Assembly (NCBI GenBank): GCA_016858145.1
Contig: JAEHOE010000170.1
Location: 62,001 to 126,000, forward strand
Direction of reading: 5' to 3'
Source of the DNA: Edaphochlamys debaryana
Lineage: Eukaryota > Chlorophyta > Chlorophyceae > Chlamydomonadales
DNA: 64,000 nucleotides
Shown here: in pieces, positions 31,459 to 44,300 of the stretch
Layout of the letters: each line of letters begins with the position of its first letter
Position numbering within the stretch: the stretch's first letter is position 1
Notes under the pieces: model-generated
The model's database searches: none
Told to the model about the DNA's origin: nothing
What the model saw: only the letters and a program-made list of their open reading frames with translations
Position numbers and translations under genes: made by a program

Positions 31459-34400
31459 TCACCAGCCCCGCTCGGGCCGCTTCCAGGCGTTGGCGTAGGG
31501 CGGGGGCCACATGTCGGCCCTGGGGGGGGGCGGGGGGGGGCGAAGAGGAGAGTAAGAAAGGCATGCGCGCCCTACACCTGTTTCGAGTGGAGGGAAAGGA
31601 TGAGCGAGGGAGTGCAGGGAGAGCGGCTGGCTGCCGGGCAGGGGTTGCGGGCTGCCTGCCTGACGTGCCCACCCTCCCTACCCTGTCCCCCCAACCGCGG
31701 CCCCACCTGTGCAATGACTCGCACGACTGACGCTCCATCTTCTCCACCAGGTCCCTGACCAGGGGGAGGGGGAGGGAGAAGGGGGGGGAAGGGTTGACCG
31801 CGGGCACGCGCCGTTACAACCTAAAGAGTGCCTTGGTAAGTGGGGGAAGGGGGTTGCAGAGTCCTTACGCCTCAGTCCTTACGCCGAACAGAGCCCTTCA
31901 CCTCCCATTCCCCGCTGGACGCAGGCACGGTCGCGCCTGTGCCCGTCACATCACAGGAGTCATGCCGCCCCCCCGCGCGCACCTGTACCCGTCCAGCGAC
32001 ACCTTGCGCGACGCCAGCATGAGGCGCTTGGAGGTGGCCTTCTTGTCCGCCAGGAACTCGGGCGTGTACTTGCCCTCGCCTGGGGGGGGAGGGGGGGGGG
32101 GAAAGGCGTGTGTTTCGACACGCGTGGCACGGCCATCGGGCCGCAGTCACCTCCGCCACGGGCCCCCCTTCAGAACTGCTCCTCTCCCTGCAGGGCACCC
32201 CTGACCCCGCGTGCCCTCACCCCTCTTCCAACTCCCCCCTTCGCAAGCCATGCTTCTCTTGTGCAGACGACGCGATCTTCCTTCGCTACACACACACCCA
32301 GGCCCCTCCCCCCCCGTGCCCTCACCTCTCCTGTCCCGGGCAGCCCACACTCCCATGGAGCACCCCCCGAGAGGCCCCTCCCAGCCCCCCCTCCCAGCCC
32401 CACCCTTGATCAGCTGCTCCAGCTCGTCCCAGGAGTCGAACATGGCGTGGCCGTCAACTGGGGGGGGGGGGGAAGCCGAGCGGTCAGTCGCAGTCTTGGG
32501 GTCCGTTCGCCCCTGCTCCCCTTGCTCAGGGCCCTCTGCTGCCCCTCTCTCCCGTCTATTCGCCCCTACAGTCTGGGGTCTCGTTTTCACCTGGCCCCAG
32601 ACTCTGGGGCCCAGAGTCATCTCTTTGCGCATTGCCAACCACTCCCGCCCTCCTGCCGCTATTGCGACCACTTCCTCTCCCCCCCTCCGCCCCCCTCGCT
32701 CACTGAAGTCCTTGTGGTACCAGTCCACCACCTCCATCCAGTCTTCGGGGTGGTCCTTCACCCAGGCACTGGGGGGGGGGGGAGCAGGGTGTCAGGCGGG
32801 GAGCGGGGTGCCAAGCACAGCCATGGGCAGGGGGGAGCAGCCTCCCAGACGGGCGGTAGGTGGGGAACCTGGAGGGTGGGAGAGGCTGCACTTTCGTTCC
32901 ATTGGGCTTGAGTGCTGCCGCGCCGTGCCCCCGATCCCCCTCCCCCCGCCCCCACCGGCAGCAGAACTCCATCATGGTGCCGTTGTACGTGTCCATGCCC
33001 CCCGCCCCGCCCATACACACACGCCCCTTCCCCGCACCCCACTCCGCCCCCCGCCCCCACCGGCAGCAGAACTCCATCATGGTGCCGTTGTACGTGTCCA
33101 TGACCAGCTCCTTGAAGAAGCGGGGCGTAGGCACCGCAAACACAGTGCCCTGCACCATGCCCTCGTACATCTGCGTTCGGCACGCGTGCGGTAGCGGCAC
33201 ACACACAGAGGGTGTACGGAACGTGGGAATGCGTTTCACGAGCAGGAGCGCGCGGCTGGCTTTGGCGCTCCCTGCGCGCCCTTCCTCCGCCCCCCCGGGC
33301 GGACGTCCTCTTGCTGCTCCCCAGACAGCCGCGCAGAAGCTACCTTTCTCAGCACGCCCCACGCCATCCCATCGCCCTTCGGCCCCGCGAACCCAGTCTC
33401 CTGTTCCCTTCCCCCGCCGGCACCCACCTTCATGACGGAGGCCTGGAGGGGGGGGGCGGAGCAGGGGGAGGGCGATGGCGACACCGGACCCGGCGGCGGC
33501 GAGAGAGGGAGGGCGCGGGGCGTCAGCTGAGGAAGCCGTTGCCGCCAGGGCCAAGGAGGCCCCCGAGCACACGCCTAAGACATGGGCCCCTGCCCCCCCC
33601 CCTTTGTGCATGGTAGATCGCAGTGACCAGTCCGGCCCCCGCCACCCACTCCCCTGTCGAAGCCCCGACGGAATCGGGGCCGTTGCCTCCAACCGCCGTC
33701 CATCGAGTAACGACGCGGAAGGGGCCGGCCCCAAACCCCACCGCCACCGCCGCCGCCACCCCCAGGTCCAGGTCCCCGCCCGGGCCCCTGTCCACGACAC
33801 TCCTCCGCGACCCCGCCCCCTCTCCAGCTCTCCCAAACAGCCTGGGCTCCCGGGCCCCTGCTCCTCCGGGCTGCCTCCGCCTGTGCTGCCGGAGTGCGCC
33901 GGCCCCTCCCGCCCGACCCTGGGGGCAGCCGCTCGCCCCCTCCTGCCCTGCGCCTGGGCCCCCGCCTGCCCACCTGGTAAGGAATCTGGGGGCAGAGGGA
34001 GAGGGGCAAAGGGGGAGAGGAGGGGAGGGTGAGGAAGAGGGAAGGCGGAGGTTGGACAATGGCCAGCCGCGCCCTTACCACCATTCCCGGTGCCAGTCCG
34101 CCCCTATCCCTCCCCCTCTTGAAACGCGTTCCCCCATGCGCATTAAGCCGATCCTATCCCGGTGGAAAGGGGGGGGAGGTTCAGGGACTCACCGAGATCA
34201 CGGCCTTGTGCTGGGACAGCACCACGGGCCCGCCGTAGATCTTGCCGTACACCTGTACGTACTCCATCAGGTTCCGCTCCCTGGCGGCAAGGCACGGTAC
34301 GGCAGACGGAAGGGTCAGTTTAAGGCGCACTCGCACCCCTCTTCCTCCACCCGTGCCTGGTACCTCCAGCAGCCTCCTCCCCTTCCTCCTCCCCTTTCCC

Positions 34401-37400
34401 CTCTCCCCTCCCCCCCTTGCCTCCCCCCCTCTTAGGACCTCCCCCCTCACTTGAGCCAGGGCTGGATGAAGGTGATCTCCAGCAGCGGCTTGCCCGGGTG
34501 CTCGATCAGCGCCACCAGCTTGGAGCGCGCGGCGGCGGCCTCGGGCGGGGGCTTCTCCAGCAGCGTGACGCCCACGGGGCGGAGCAGCTGGGTGCGCTCG
34601 GGGGGCAGGATGACGCCCTTGCTGCGGGGGTGGGGTGCGGGGGAAGGGGCGGGGGGAGGAGGGTGGTGACGGCGGGGACACGGGGAGGGGGCACGGGGTG
34701 GGGGGAGCAGGGGAGCGGCACGCATTCTCCCTCCAGAGCCACAGGCCGCCAGAGTTGCAGTTCCCCGGGGGCTCCTGACAGGCCCCCTCCAGGCCCAACG
34801 TAGGCCCCGGGCGCCCTTGCGCTTGGGGCATCCAGCGGGCCGCGCCCCAACCAACCGCCACCAGTACGGGGCCTCCCTGGGCCTCAGCTGGGCCCCCGCT
34901 CGCCCCCCCCCGGGCCCCAGTTGCCGCCACTCACGATCCCGCGTAGGCCGCCTCGTAGGGGTTGTTCACCACGAACCTGACGGGGGAGGGCGCAGGGCAC
35001 GGGGAGGGGGCATCACGGGGGGTCGCGTGTGGGGTCAACTCGAGAACCCCCCCTGCCCTGTCCCCCCTGTCCCCGTCGCCCGTCCCGCACCGCAGCCCCC
35101 CGCTGCCGACCGCCAAGCGACCCCCCACACGTCCAACCGCTGCACCAACGCCCTCATCCGGCCGGGCCGGGCCCAACCGTCCACAGCTGGGGCCCTCCTC
35201 GGGCCCGCCTGTGCCCTCCCCGGGCCCCACGCTCCCTGGACCCACCACACGTACGGCCGCTGCACCACCTCGTTCATGAACTTGTAGTAGTTCTTCTTGT
35301 CAGCAACCGCCACGTCAATGCGGTTGGTCATCTGCGGAACGAAACCGGGCCAGTGAAGCGGAATCACGGCGCATCCAGTGATGCTCGCTGCTGTGCTGGC
35401 GGCTGAGCTCTGGAGCTATGGTTTGATGGTTGCAGGCGAGTGTCAGGGTGCGGTGGGGCGTCGGGGGCGGGCTGCATGCCGGGGTGCGATGGGGGAGGAC
35501 CCCGGGGGGGGGGGGCCAGGGCGGAGGCCGTCCGCTGCCCCTCCAGCAGAGCCCCACGGCGCCTCAACCCCGCCGCACGACCCTGCCCTGCCATCCCTGC
35601 CAGCCCATGACTCCGTGCAGACAGGCAGCCGCTGCCGCTGCCGCCCCTTCGCCATCGTGCGCCCCGCCCCGCTCCACCCCCAGACGACCGGGGGCGCCCC
35701 TTCGCCCCGGCCTGGCCATGCCAGCCCCCGCCCAGGCGGCTGCGCCTGGGGCCTGTGAGGGCGGCATGCGGCTGCGGGGAGGCAGGCCCAAGGGGGGCTG
35801 CGGATGCGCCTGCCTGCGCCTCGTGCGCCTCCCCCTCCGGCTGCGTGCGCCGCCGCCCTCCCATGGGAGGCCTTGTGCCTCGCAGCCGCGCAGACGAGGG
35901 GGCGGCAGCAGGCCCCGCCGGCCCTGCGCCGGCCTGCGCCATGCACATCAGTCGCCTCCACCCAGCTCCCAGCCGCCCTTCACCAGCAGGACGGCTGTGG
36001 TGCAGTGCCGGCCCCGCCGCCCCGGCCCCACCAAACCTCTGCCCCCGCCCATGGCCCCCCCAGCTGCCGCCCTTCCCCCCCTCCCCCTCCATGGAATCCT
36101 GTGTGCCCCTCCCTCACGAGCAGCAGTATGGGCTTGGTGCAGTGCTGCCACCCTTGTCCTCCCCCTCCCTCCTCATGCTGCCCCCCCGCCCCCCCCCGCC
36201 AGGTGCGCATCGGGCTCGTTGACTGCCGCCATACCCTTACTTCTCTGTGGTTTCCCACTCGTTCAAGCGATCAACCCCTCCCCCCCTTACTGCCCCCTCA
36301 CCAGCAGCAGTATGGGGGTGGTGCAGTTGCCCAGCAGCACGGAGCGCGAGTCGGGGATGACGTCCGAGAACACCAGCACGTCGGCCATGTGGCACATGAG
36401 CTGGCCCATGCCGCGCCACTTGGCGTTGGCGATGGGCCCCGTGTTGATGTACGTGTCGATGGCCACACGGTGGTCCACCATCTCCCACCAGTTCCTGACC
36501 GGGGGGGGGAGAGGGATAAGCATCCGTGGGGTTTGAAGAGGCCGGTCTTGATGGAAGGGGAACGGAGGTTGGGTTCAGGATGACAGGGGATGCAGCAGGA
36601 GTAGGAGGGATGGGGGGAAGGGATGCGGGGGGGAAATGGGGAGGGGAGGGACACCGATCGAAGCGGATGGCGTTTCAGGAGGCCTGCCTTGATGGAAGGA
36701 GGGACGGAAGTGAGGGTCAGAGAACTGAGGCCAGGAAAGCAGGGGATGGAGTGTGGACAGGCCGACAGGCCGTGCAACATCAGTTCGCATGTTGGGGTTG
36801 TTGGTAGCCCCGGCAGGACCGCGGATACCGTAGACCTAGTCCGGCAGCCCGGCTAGCTTCCGCTCATTCGTGTTGGCAGTCGGAGAGCAGTGTAATGCAT
36901 TCCAGACCGGGGGCACGCAGCGAGCCATGCCGCCCCCCATGTATGTGCAGGACCCCTTTCCTGCTCCGGTGTGCGACCGGGTGCCCTCCCACGCCCCTTT
37001 TGACTGCCCACCTGGTCTGGATTACCGTCCAGGCTGGTAGGGTTGCCATGGAAGAGGAGAGGGCCACGATGGGGGCGTCATCAGGTGTATGATCGAACGT
37101 ATACGGCTTGCGCGGTCGAGCGACTGCACACGTGTTGGGACCCGGCCCCCTGACCTGACCTCCCGACCCCGCCAACCCCGCCGGCTCACAGATATCTAGG
37201 TTGTCTGCGACCGCAATCCAATCCCAGAGCGTCCCCGAGTGACGTGTGAAGTAGGCCCACCGCAGCCGGTGCTTCTTCTTGCTGCGGGGGCAGACCGGGC
37301 GCAAGGATGGCACCGACTTTTGCACCTTCATTCCCCCGGTCATTCCCCCGGCCACCAGCCCAAGCAGGCGACAGTAGAAAGCAGAACCGCACCATGCAGC

Positions 37401-37562
37401 TGAAACGTTGAAGCGCGCTGAATGAGCGCGCCAGTCCTTTATTTGCGAATAGTGCTCCACAAGTCGTTGCTCGTTTTCAGGCCAGCTCCATCCGTTGTTC
37501 GAGGCTGCGGCGCTGGCCAGGCTGATCAGCGCCAAGGATAACAGGCGCCGTAGCCCCGCCAT
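31459..37562 (-). CDS. Glycosyltransferase-like secretory-pathway protein
   Basis: Exons (-): 37562-37190 (perhaps split by an in-frame 111 nt intron 37392-37282), 37123-37012, 36494-36302, 35331-35249, 34976-34935, 34621-34451, 34280-34193, 33985-33974, 33442-33428, 33170-33061, 32768-32704, 32457-32404, 32079-31983, 31754-31707, 31519-31459. All phases close; 470 or 507 aa. The N-terminus is a signal peptide (MAGLRRLLSLALISLASAAA), so it enters the ER. Conserved-looking parts are YFTRHSGTLWDWIAVADNLD, VVNNPYEAAYAG, EITFIQPWLKERNLMEYV, and VISIPYQASVMKMYEGMVQG followed by VFAVPTPRFFKEL. The last block resembles the nucleotide-sugar region of GT-B fold enzymes, but I cannot name the family with certainty. 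Two micro-exons (12 and 15 nt) encode IPYQ and ASVMK in this block. Starts divergently from FOX1. Confidence 0.72.
32946..33102 (-). repeat. Duplicated exon end and 5' splice site
   Basis: The real exon end (MDTYNGTMMEFCC plus donor GTGGGGGCGG) at 33051-33102 is repeated 105 bp downstream at 32946-32998, with only the first codons differing. Confidence 0.93.
35975..36335 (-). repeat. Two diverged copies of an exon end
   Basis: The end of the exon finishing at 36302 (NCTTPILLL plus GTGAGG) recurs at 36112-36150 (HCTKPILLLV) and at 35978-36010 (HCTTAVLLV) in the following intron, 184 and 134 bp apart. Confidence 0.82.
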
Positions 37563-38387
37563 GGCCCCACGGTTCTGCCTAAAGAGCCTCAGGACAAGCT
37601 ATCCTTCATCTACAAGAAAGCATCTATGGTGCAGGTACAAGAGCTGGCGCGTGGCTGCCCCTTGACGGACTACAAATTGCGTATGGTCCGTCAGCTGTGA
37701 AAGCGCAGTCCTGTTCTGGCGACGCGGCGCAACGCGGAGTGTGGTAACAGTTGAGCACAACCTTTGCGGCGCTGCGAGCTCACGGGGCTCATCGCGCGTG
37801 CTACAGCCCGAGTTTTAAACGGCGTGGCACACACCGCCCGCCCCACCCCCCACCGTCCCGTCCAGTGCCAAGACCTTTGCCGAAGTCTGGGGCACAGCTT
37901 TCCCACGGCTTCCCGAGCAAGCCAGGGGCGAGCAGAGCGAGGCAGGGCACTCATATGCACCTGCCCTGCAGCCTGCTGCCCTGCCCTACCCTCCAGCCCA
38001 CGCCACCCTTCCATGGCCACACAGACTGCACAGTGCACACCCCCACGCTCCCTGCCCTGCAACATTTTCGCGCCCCCCGTCGCATCCTACAGTTGCCAGC
38101 CAGTTGTTGTCCCGCCAGCGCCCTATTGCCCGTGCCGGGGTTCCTGGGGAAGGCTGGGGTCCCACCTAGCCATCCTGGCGCCTCCACACATTTGAGGCAC
38201 TCGCCGTCCTGGAGGTAGGGTTGTTCGGGGATGTGGCAAAACTAGGGTGAGGTCGGGACCCGTCACCGTGTCGTAACCCGCATCGCCCGCACATTAGTCT
38301 TCGTCACATGCGCTTCTCGCCCCCCCCCCACGAAGCTACACAGCACACAAGCCACGCGTCAAGAGCAATGCATTGGTAGAGAGCAGG
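37563..38387. promoter_or_regulatory. Divergent promoter region between the glycosyltransferase-like gene and FOX1
   Basis: An 825 bp region separates two divergent start codons. A CACGCG hexamer lies at 38353-38358, about 30 bp before the FOX1 ATG; this is one of the core forms reported for Chlamydomonas FOX1 iron-response elements. One hexamer in GC-rich DNA is weak evidence. No TATA box stands out. Confidence 0.4.
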
Positions 38388-41300
38388 ATGTCGAAGTCAG
38401 GCTATCACACCCTGCAGATAGAAGAAGCGAGTAATGGGGAGACGGGTGTGGGCAAGGCCATCGGAGCCCCTTTACCCCGCCGTGACATCGCGATACGAGT
38501 TCTTATAGCCGTCGTATTGTTTGGACTGGGCATTGTGCTGGGGGAATGGCTCGGACTACGTTTGCCGGAACAAGGCTCTGTCGCGCAAGTCTCTCTGTCA
38601 GTGGAGGCGCTGGGGAGAACGTACTTCATATCCGCTGAAAGGGTAAGTGAGCAGAGTAATCGGGGTATCGGACGCCCGCATGTCGGCACTTTACACACCG
38701 TGCGCTGCAGCGTCGCTGTCGCTGTGAGACTGTGCTCACGACGTGAATTAGGGGGAAGATGAGGGGCGAAATCATGCCTGCGGACGGCCACCGTGAGGGC
38801 TGTTGCGCGCGACGGGGCACTCGGCAGGCCCGCCCCGCCCCTCCCCACGCCCTATCCCCTGCCTCCCCTCGGGCTCAACAGCGCTGGGCTCTTGTGTTGC
38901 TCGCCTATGTCCAACTATCACCCCTGTTCCGGCACGCCCCGGCAAGCCCTCGGACTCCTTTCCCTTGCCCCGCCCCTCGCCTCTCATCCATCGGCTGCCC
39001 CCCTACCCTCCTCTCGATACCGCCCTCCCCCCCACCCCCCCACCCCCCCTCCCCCCACCCACCCCCCTCCCTCCTGTCAGGTAGACTGGGACTATGCCCC
39101 CAGCGGCGCCAACCGATGCTTCATGGCCGCAACGGCAGCCAAGCTGCTGCCGCCCGGGACCAGCCGCGTGGGGGGGACGTACGCAAAGGCGCAGTACCGG
39201 GAATACACGGACGGCAGCTTCAAGGTACGGCACTGTACGACAGAGTTCACCTGTGTGTGGGATGGGGACTCTTAGCATACCCGTGTCGGCAGCCTTCCTC
39301 CGTCAGCAGCCCTCGATCCATCCCCGTCCACCTGCTCTCCCCTCTTGGACCTTGTCTTGCCTCCCATACGCTGAACCAGCCTGTACCCCTCCTGCCCTGC
39401 CCTCTGCCCTCAGACGCTGAAAAAGAGGGGACCGGAGTGGGACCACCTGGGCAATCTGGGCCCGGCCTTGTACGGCAGCGTGGGGGATGTGATCCGGATC
39501 GTGTTTCGAAACACGCTGCCCTTCCCCGCCAACCTGGTGCCTACGGGCGGGCTCGTCACGTGGGACGGGCCCGCCGGCTCGGGATCCGGATCTGGATCTG
39601 GACTCAAATCCGCGGATCTTGGGCCCGTACCGCCCGGCGGCGTGGTGACGTACCTGTACCGGGTGCCGGAGGAGGCAGGGCCGCCGGCCGGGGCAACGGT
39701 CACCAGCCGCATGTGGCTGTACCGCAGCTCGGGTGCGTTGGCGGTTGGCGGTTGGTAGTTGCGGGTCGAGGCACCAAGTGGGACCGAGGCAGTAGAGGCA
39801 CAGACATCGGGTGATGGGGGGAGGAGTCGGGCGTGGGGGTGGGGGGGGGGCTCCAGGCTGGCGCAGGCCAAGACCCTCCCATGCCAGGGCCTTCGTCCCC
39901 TCAAGCCCCGGCGACCCTTCGTCCTCACTTCTCACGCCCTCCTCTGCCCCGCCTCTCCCCACCAGCCGACCCCGTGGGCCACGACAATGCGGGGCTGCTT
40001 GGGCCCCTCATCGTGGTGGCGCGGGGGGCGGCGGGGCCGCGGGGGGGGCGGCCGGCTGACGTGGACCGCGAGGTGGTGACCATCTTCCAGGTGGGAGCGT
40101 TGAAGGCGTTGGGGGGGGGGGCAGGGAGGGCGGAAGAGGGGCGGGGGGGGGGGGGAAGAGGGGCGCTGGGGGCGGGTGGAGGGGCGGGTGGCAAGGGACG
40201 TGGACCTGGAGGTGGTGACGGTCTTTCAGGTAGGGGGGGCGGTGGACAGAGGGGGGGAGAGAGGGGAGGCTTCAAGAGCAAAAGGAGAAGGACTTGACCG
40301 CGAGACTGACAGCGGCTGGGGAGCTCGCCGAAAAGCTCAGCGCCGCGCACACCAAGGTTGAAGGTAGAAGGCCAGGGTCGAGTGGGGAGCGGGCGCTCCC
40401 TTCAAGACGCTCAGTAGAAATGCCCCCCCCCCCGTCTCCCGCCCCCCGTCTCCTGCACCCCGACAGGTGGTGGACGAGACGGCCTCGGCCCTGGCCGCCC
40501 AGCACGACCCCGCCCTCACCGCCGGCACCTCCCCCTCCCAGAACGTCATGAACGGCTACGTGTGGTGAGGCAGGGGGGGGAAGGAGGAGGGGGGGAGGAG
40601 GAGGGGGGAGGAGGAGGGGGACGGGGGAGAAGGAGGGGGAAGGAGGAGGGGGGAGGGGGAGAAGGTGGACGGGGGAGGAGGAGGGGGAAGGGAGAGCGGG
40701 GAGGAGGAGGGGCAAGCGCGCCGTGCTCCCCTCGAAGCGCCCCGATGGCAGGCAGCATGTAGACTGGGGCCGCCCATCCATGCCTGCAGCGGTCCAAGCT
40801 GACGGAGCGCCACCATCCCCACACCCAAACACGCCAGCATTGCTTCGTCCCACCCTCCCCGCCCTAACGCCCCCCTCCACTCCCCCCCCCCCCAAGGTGC
40901 AACGCGCCCCCCGACTCGCTCGTCCTGCACGTGGGCGAGCGCGTGCGGTGGCACGTGGCCTCCGTGGGCTCCCATGACGGACTGCACAACTACCACTGGC
41001 ACGGGCACGGCGTGGAGGTGGGTGAATGGGGCTGGGATGCGTGAATCTTGGGCGTTGGTGGCTGGCGGCTGGCGGTTAGGATTCTGACCACTGGCACGGG
41101 GTGGAGGTGGGATGTATGAATCTTGGGCGTTGCTGGTTAGGGTCGTGGGCTTAAGGATGTACTCTTCTGACATAGCGAGGGTGCAGCCGATGTGAAAGGC
41201 GCCAAACCAACCAAGCACAACCGCTCCAACCGTTCTCCAACCGCAGCTCAACGGTCACCACGTGGACCAGTTCACGGCCATCCCAACCGCCGCCTACTCG

Positions 41301-44300
41301 GTGAGCAAGGAGGGAGATGTGGCAGTAGGGGGTCGTCGGCACGCGGTCAGCACTAGCTGCCCGGCCCCAAAGCACTTTGGCGGCTGAGGCCCGCATTTCG
41401 CCTTTCATGGGCCACACTCACCCTATCGCGCCCCTTCGCCTCCCCCTTCCGACCACACAGCAGCCGCCGTCAGCACAAACAGGCCACCCCATTCTCACCC
41501 TCCCTTCCCCCTCGCCCCCCCCCCCATCCTCCCAGGTCAACATGCGCCCCGATGAGCCGGGCGTGTGGCTCTTCCACTGTGGGTGCCTGGGGGGGGTCGT
41601 CCAGGGAGCGCCAAGGGGGGTTGAAGGGTTCAGGGGGAAAGGCAGGCATAGGGGGAGAGGGGCAGGGACGATGCCGTAGCGTGCGGGCTGAGGTGCCGAG
41701 AGCCTAGCATCCCGCCGGGGGAACCATGAGGCAGGGGGAAAGGGGGACGGGGAAAGGGCGACGGGGAAAGGGGGAAGGGGGAGGGCCAGGACCGAAGCGC
41801 ATCCTCGCCCTGGCCGTTTGACACCCTCGTACCCACCCACCCACCCACCCTGTGCCCCGGTTCCCCCCCCCGTCCAACTGCAGGCCACGTCAACAGCCAC
41901 ATGGGAGGGGGCATGGCGGGGGTCTACACGGTCAAAGGTGGGCCTGGGCGGGCGTGTGTCACTTCAGCGCCTTACACGTTCCACAACTCATGCACCCAGC
42001 TGCTCCCTATCCCCCATGTCCCATTCCGCCCCGCCTCCCATCCCTCTAATCACCACCCGCAGGCCCTGCCGCGCCCCCTCCCACGGGGGGTGGCGTGTAG
42101 CACACCCACTGGCACCCCTGCATTATACGCCCTGCTGCCTCCCTCGCCCCTTCGTCCTCCACCCTACCACATGAAACCCGACCTCCGTCCCCCTGCAGGC
42201 CCCGCCGCGCCCCTCCCCGCCTCGGGCGGCGGCGGCGTGCAGCGCACCTACTTCGTGGCGGCGGAGGAGGTGGCGTGGAGCTACCTGGGGGCGTCGGGGG
42301 GGGACCAGTGCACGTGAGGAGGGGGTGTGGGGTAGGGGAGAGGGAGGGTCAGAGGGGTGGGGAGGGAGGTTACTTTTGAGGATGAGCCTTCCGACCCCCC
42401 CCTACCCCCAATACCACGTTGTTACTAACCACCGCCCCCGGTCCCCTTGCCCTGCAGCTCCCCTGCCGCGCCCATCACCTCGGCCCACCCCGGATGGCCC
42501 TACGTGGCCGGGCCCACCGCCTCCTCCCCGCGGCCCGCGCAGGCCGGGGCGGGCGGGGGTGACTGGGGCATGGGCAGTGTGCCGATGATGGGCAAGACGT
42601 ACACGTGAGCGGCATGGGGGGTGGGGGGAGGAAGGGATGCGGTCTTGGGGCCCTGGAGGCGAGGAGCGGGTTTGATGCTCGGGATCAGGGTGGGCAGTCC
42701 AGGAGGGGTGCAAACGAGGGGGGCGAGGGGCGGAGCGAGACCCGTTCCGCACTGAGCTCGGCGCCTTGCACCTCGCCCGCTGAGGTTTCCTGCCACACCC
42801 AAACGCCGACCCCACTTTCCTTTCCCTACAATCGTCCCCGTTCCGGACTCTGCTCATTGCCTTTCACCTGCCCTCCTCACTCTCGGTGCCACAATTCACC
42901 GCTAATCTCGGTCTGCTTTACCTGTCAATGTCCTTCCCGGCCTCAGTAAGACTCTGTACGTGGAGTACACGGACGAGACCTTTACTAAGCCCAAGCTGCG
43001 GGGCCCGTCGGACGAGTATCTGGGCCTGCTTGGGCCCGTGATTAGGGCCGAGGTGGGGGACACGGTCAAGGTGAGGAGGGGGTGGGGGGAGAGAGGGCAA
43101 GCTGAGGGAGGGGAAAGGGAGGGAGAGGCAAGTGGATTGATGAGCAAAGGTGAGCTGTCAGGCAGTAAGGGTCTACCCTCCTCAATCTTGGCCTAGCACC
43201 CCCATCTCAACCCTGACCCCTTCCCTCACTGCGTTTCTGCCTCCTCCATAAAGTCCTATCCTCCACCCCACCCCCTTGCTTTTCTTGTCCCGTCAGGTCG
43301 TGTTCCGCAACAAGGCCAAGATTACGTGCTCCCTGCACGCACACGGCGTGCGGTACGACAAAGGCAGCGAGGGGACCATGTACGAAGGTACGAGCGAGTG
43401 ACACTGCCCTCCCCCCGTGACGGCCTGGGTCTGGGTCTCCAATGTGCACTGACTCCTGAGCACCCCTGTAAGCCCCTGTAAGCCCCGCCCCTTCTGTTCC
43501 CCCGTCAATGCAGACGGCAGCCCGCCAGAGCAGAAACTGGACGATGCCGTAGCCCCTGGCCAGACGTACACCTACACCTGGCACGTGAGCCGTACAGCTC
43601 GTACGGCATGGGTTGGGCCGTGCCCGCACCGTGCAGCTCCTGCGTCGACCACATCCCTTGCTCATGTGCTCTGTCCCTCCCCCTCCCCCCCCTCCTCCCC
43701 CCCCTCCTCCCCCCTACAGGTCATGGACCGATCGGGGCCCGGCCCCGCGGACCCCTCCTCCCTGGTGAGGGCCGCGGGGGGGGGGGTTGCCGCGCTGACC
43801 GGATGAAGAGGGGGGGTCAAGGAAGGAGCACGTGCCAGGGACGTCGCCTTGCGAGTGGGGGTTTGAGAAACCGGAAGGCGCTTTCCATGCTCACCCTTCC
43901 CTCCCCCCTGACAGGTGTGGCTCTACCATGGGCACCTGGACGAGGCGGCGGAGAGCAATGCGGGGCTGGTGGGGGCAATCATCATCACGGCCAGAGGTGA
44001 GGGGTGGGGCGTGTGTGTGGTAAGGGGCTGGTGAGGGCGTAAGGGCACGAGGGGAAGGAAGGGCGTTACCTAGCCAAGGGTGAGGGGGAAGGGAGGGAGG
44101 CAAGGGAGGCAGGGGAGGCAGGGGGGGGGGACCACCATCACCACCACGGCCAGCCGGTGGGGACGCTGGAGGACGAGGGGATACAAGGGGCTGCCCACTT
44201 CCACCCACTGCCCTCCCTCCCCCTCCCCTCCCCCTCCAGGCAAGGCGCGCTCCCCCTCCGACCCCTCCCCTGCTGACGTGGACCGCGAGCTGGCCCTGTT

